This document shows, one piece after another, positions 29,728-29,839 of a DNA stretch of 29,839 nucleotides. A program made the position numbers and the translations under genes. The stretch spans positions 1 through 29,839 of the IMG/VR virus record IMGVR_UViG_3300031720_000015. One strand, written 5' to 3'. Under the pieces are notes generated by a model. The model was not told where the DNA came from. It did not search any database and worked only from the letters and a program-made list of their open reading frames with translations. The stretch is from a virus. Numbering within the stretch: the stretch's first letter is position 1; every line of letters begins with the position of its first letter.

Positions 29728-29839
29728 CTACTGCGGCGAATCTGTGCCGCCCGTCGCGGTTTCGCCATTGGGAGGCGCCGGCGCATCGTTCGCTGCTTTG
29801 GCAGGCTCCGGAGCCTTCGCCAGCTGCGCCATCAGGCGG
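29728..29839 (-). CDS. C-terminal end of an unknown upstream gene
   Basis: The frame is open from the right edge to TAG at 29730-29728 and reads RLMAQLAKAPEPAKAANDAP and on to TATGGTDSPQ. The composition (Ala/Pro/Glu/Thr-rich) suggests a flexible C-terminal tail. It stops three bases before the longer methyltransferase start. Only 36 residues are visible, so no function can be given. Confidence 0.5.
   Translation of the reverse strand, partial: RLMAQLAKAPEPAKAANDAPAPPNGETATGGTDSPQ

Overview
The window is a late-gene block of a tailed, contractile-tail bacteriophage (myovirus morphology) or a prophage of that type. The DNA is GC-rich. Every gene I accept is on the minus strand, so transcription runs from high to low coordinates. 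No bacterial housekeeping gene, tRNA, rRNA, CRISPR array or insertion sequence was seen. The lysozyme type (GH24, no signal peptide) and the Sec signal peptides on several proteins suggest a high-GC Gram-negative host; the species cannot be named from the sequence. The tail module (DUF3383-type sheath, DUF3277-type tube, Pam3 gp18-like plug, gp25/W-like wedge, J-like and DUF2612 proteins) resembles the simplified contractile tails of the cyanophage Pam3 kind.

Layout in order of transcription. (1) Packaging, 29839-26449: tail end of an unknown gene, a ParB-domain DNA methyltransferase, a small-terminase-like protein and the large terminase. (2) Head, 26452-19027: DUF1073-type portal, a Mu F-like head morphogenesis protein with an extra N-terminal Cys/His domain, a DUF2213 protease/scaffold-like protein, a small alanine/proline-rich protein, a cement protein, the DUF2184-type major capsid protein and a second cement-like protein. 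(3) Connector and neck, 19010-16460: five small genes. (4) Tail, 16463-4464: a small secreted-looking fibre protein, sheath, tube, tail assembly chaperone with a -1 frameshift site, tape measure, hub and plug proteins, spike, wedge, a tailspike with signal peptide, J-like protein and a DUF2612 protein carrying a PASTA domain. (5) Fibres and lysis, 4454-1: two paralogous fibres, a third fibre with signal peptide, a 76-residue protein, GH24 lysozyme, a one-TM holin or spanin candidate and, overlapping it, a cysteine-containing protein running off the left edge.

The genes are packed tightly, many with 4-base ATGA, GTGA or TTGA start/stop overlaps, which suggests translational coupling. The only intergenic space above about 60 bases is 23605-23765 (161 bases), which is rich in inverted repeats; no gene-free stretch exceeds 300 bases.

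The most unusual features are: three fibre-like virion proteins with Sec signal peptides; a PASTA domain on the baseplate DUF2612 protein; a papain-like (NCxQA...H...HEP) domain fused to the minor head protein; one glycine-rich beta repeat inserted four times in three unrelated virion proteins; and several genes whose real starts are hidden (embedded starts, possible CTG start, internal scaffold start).
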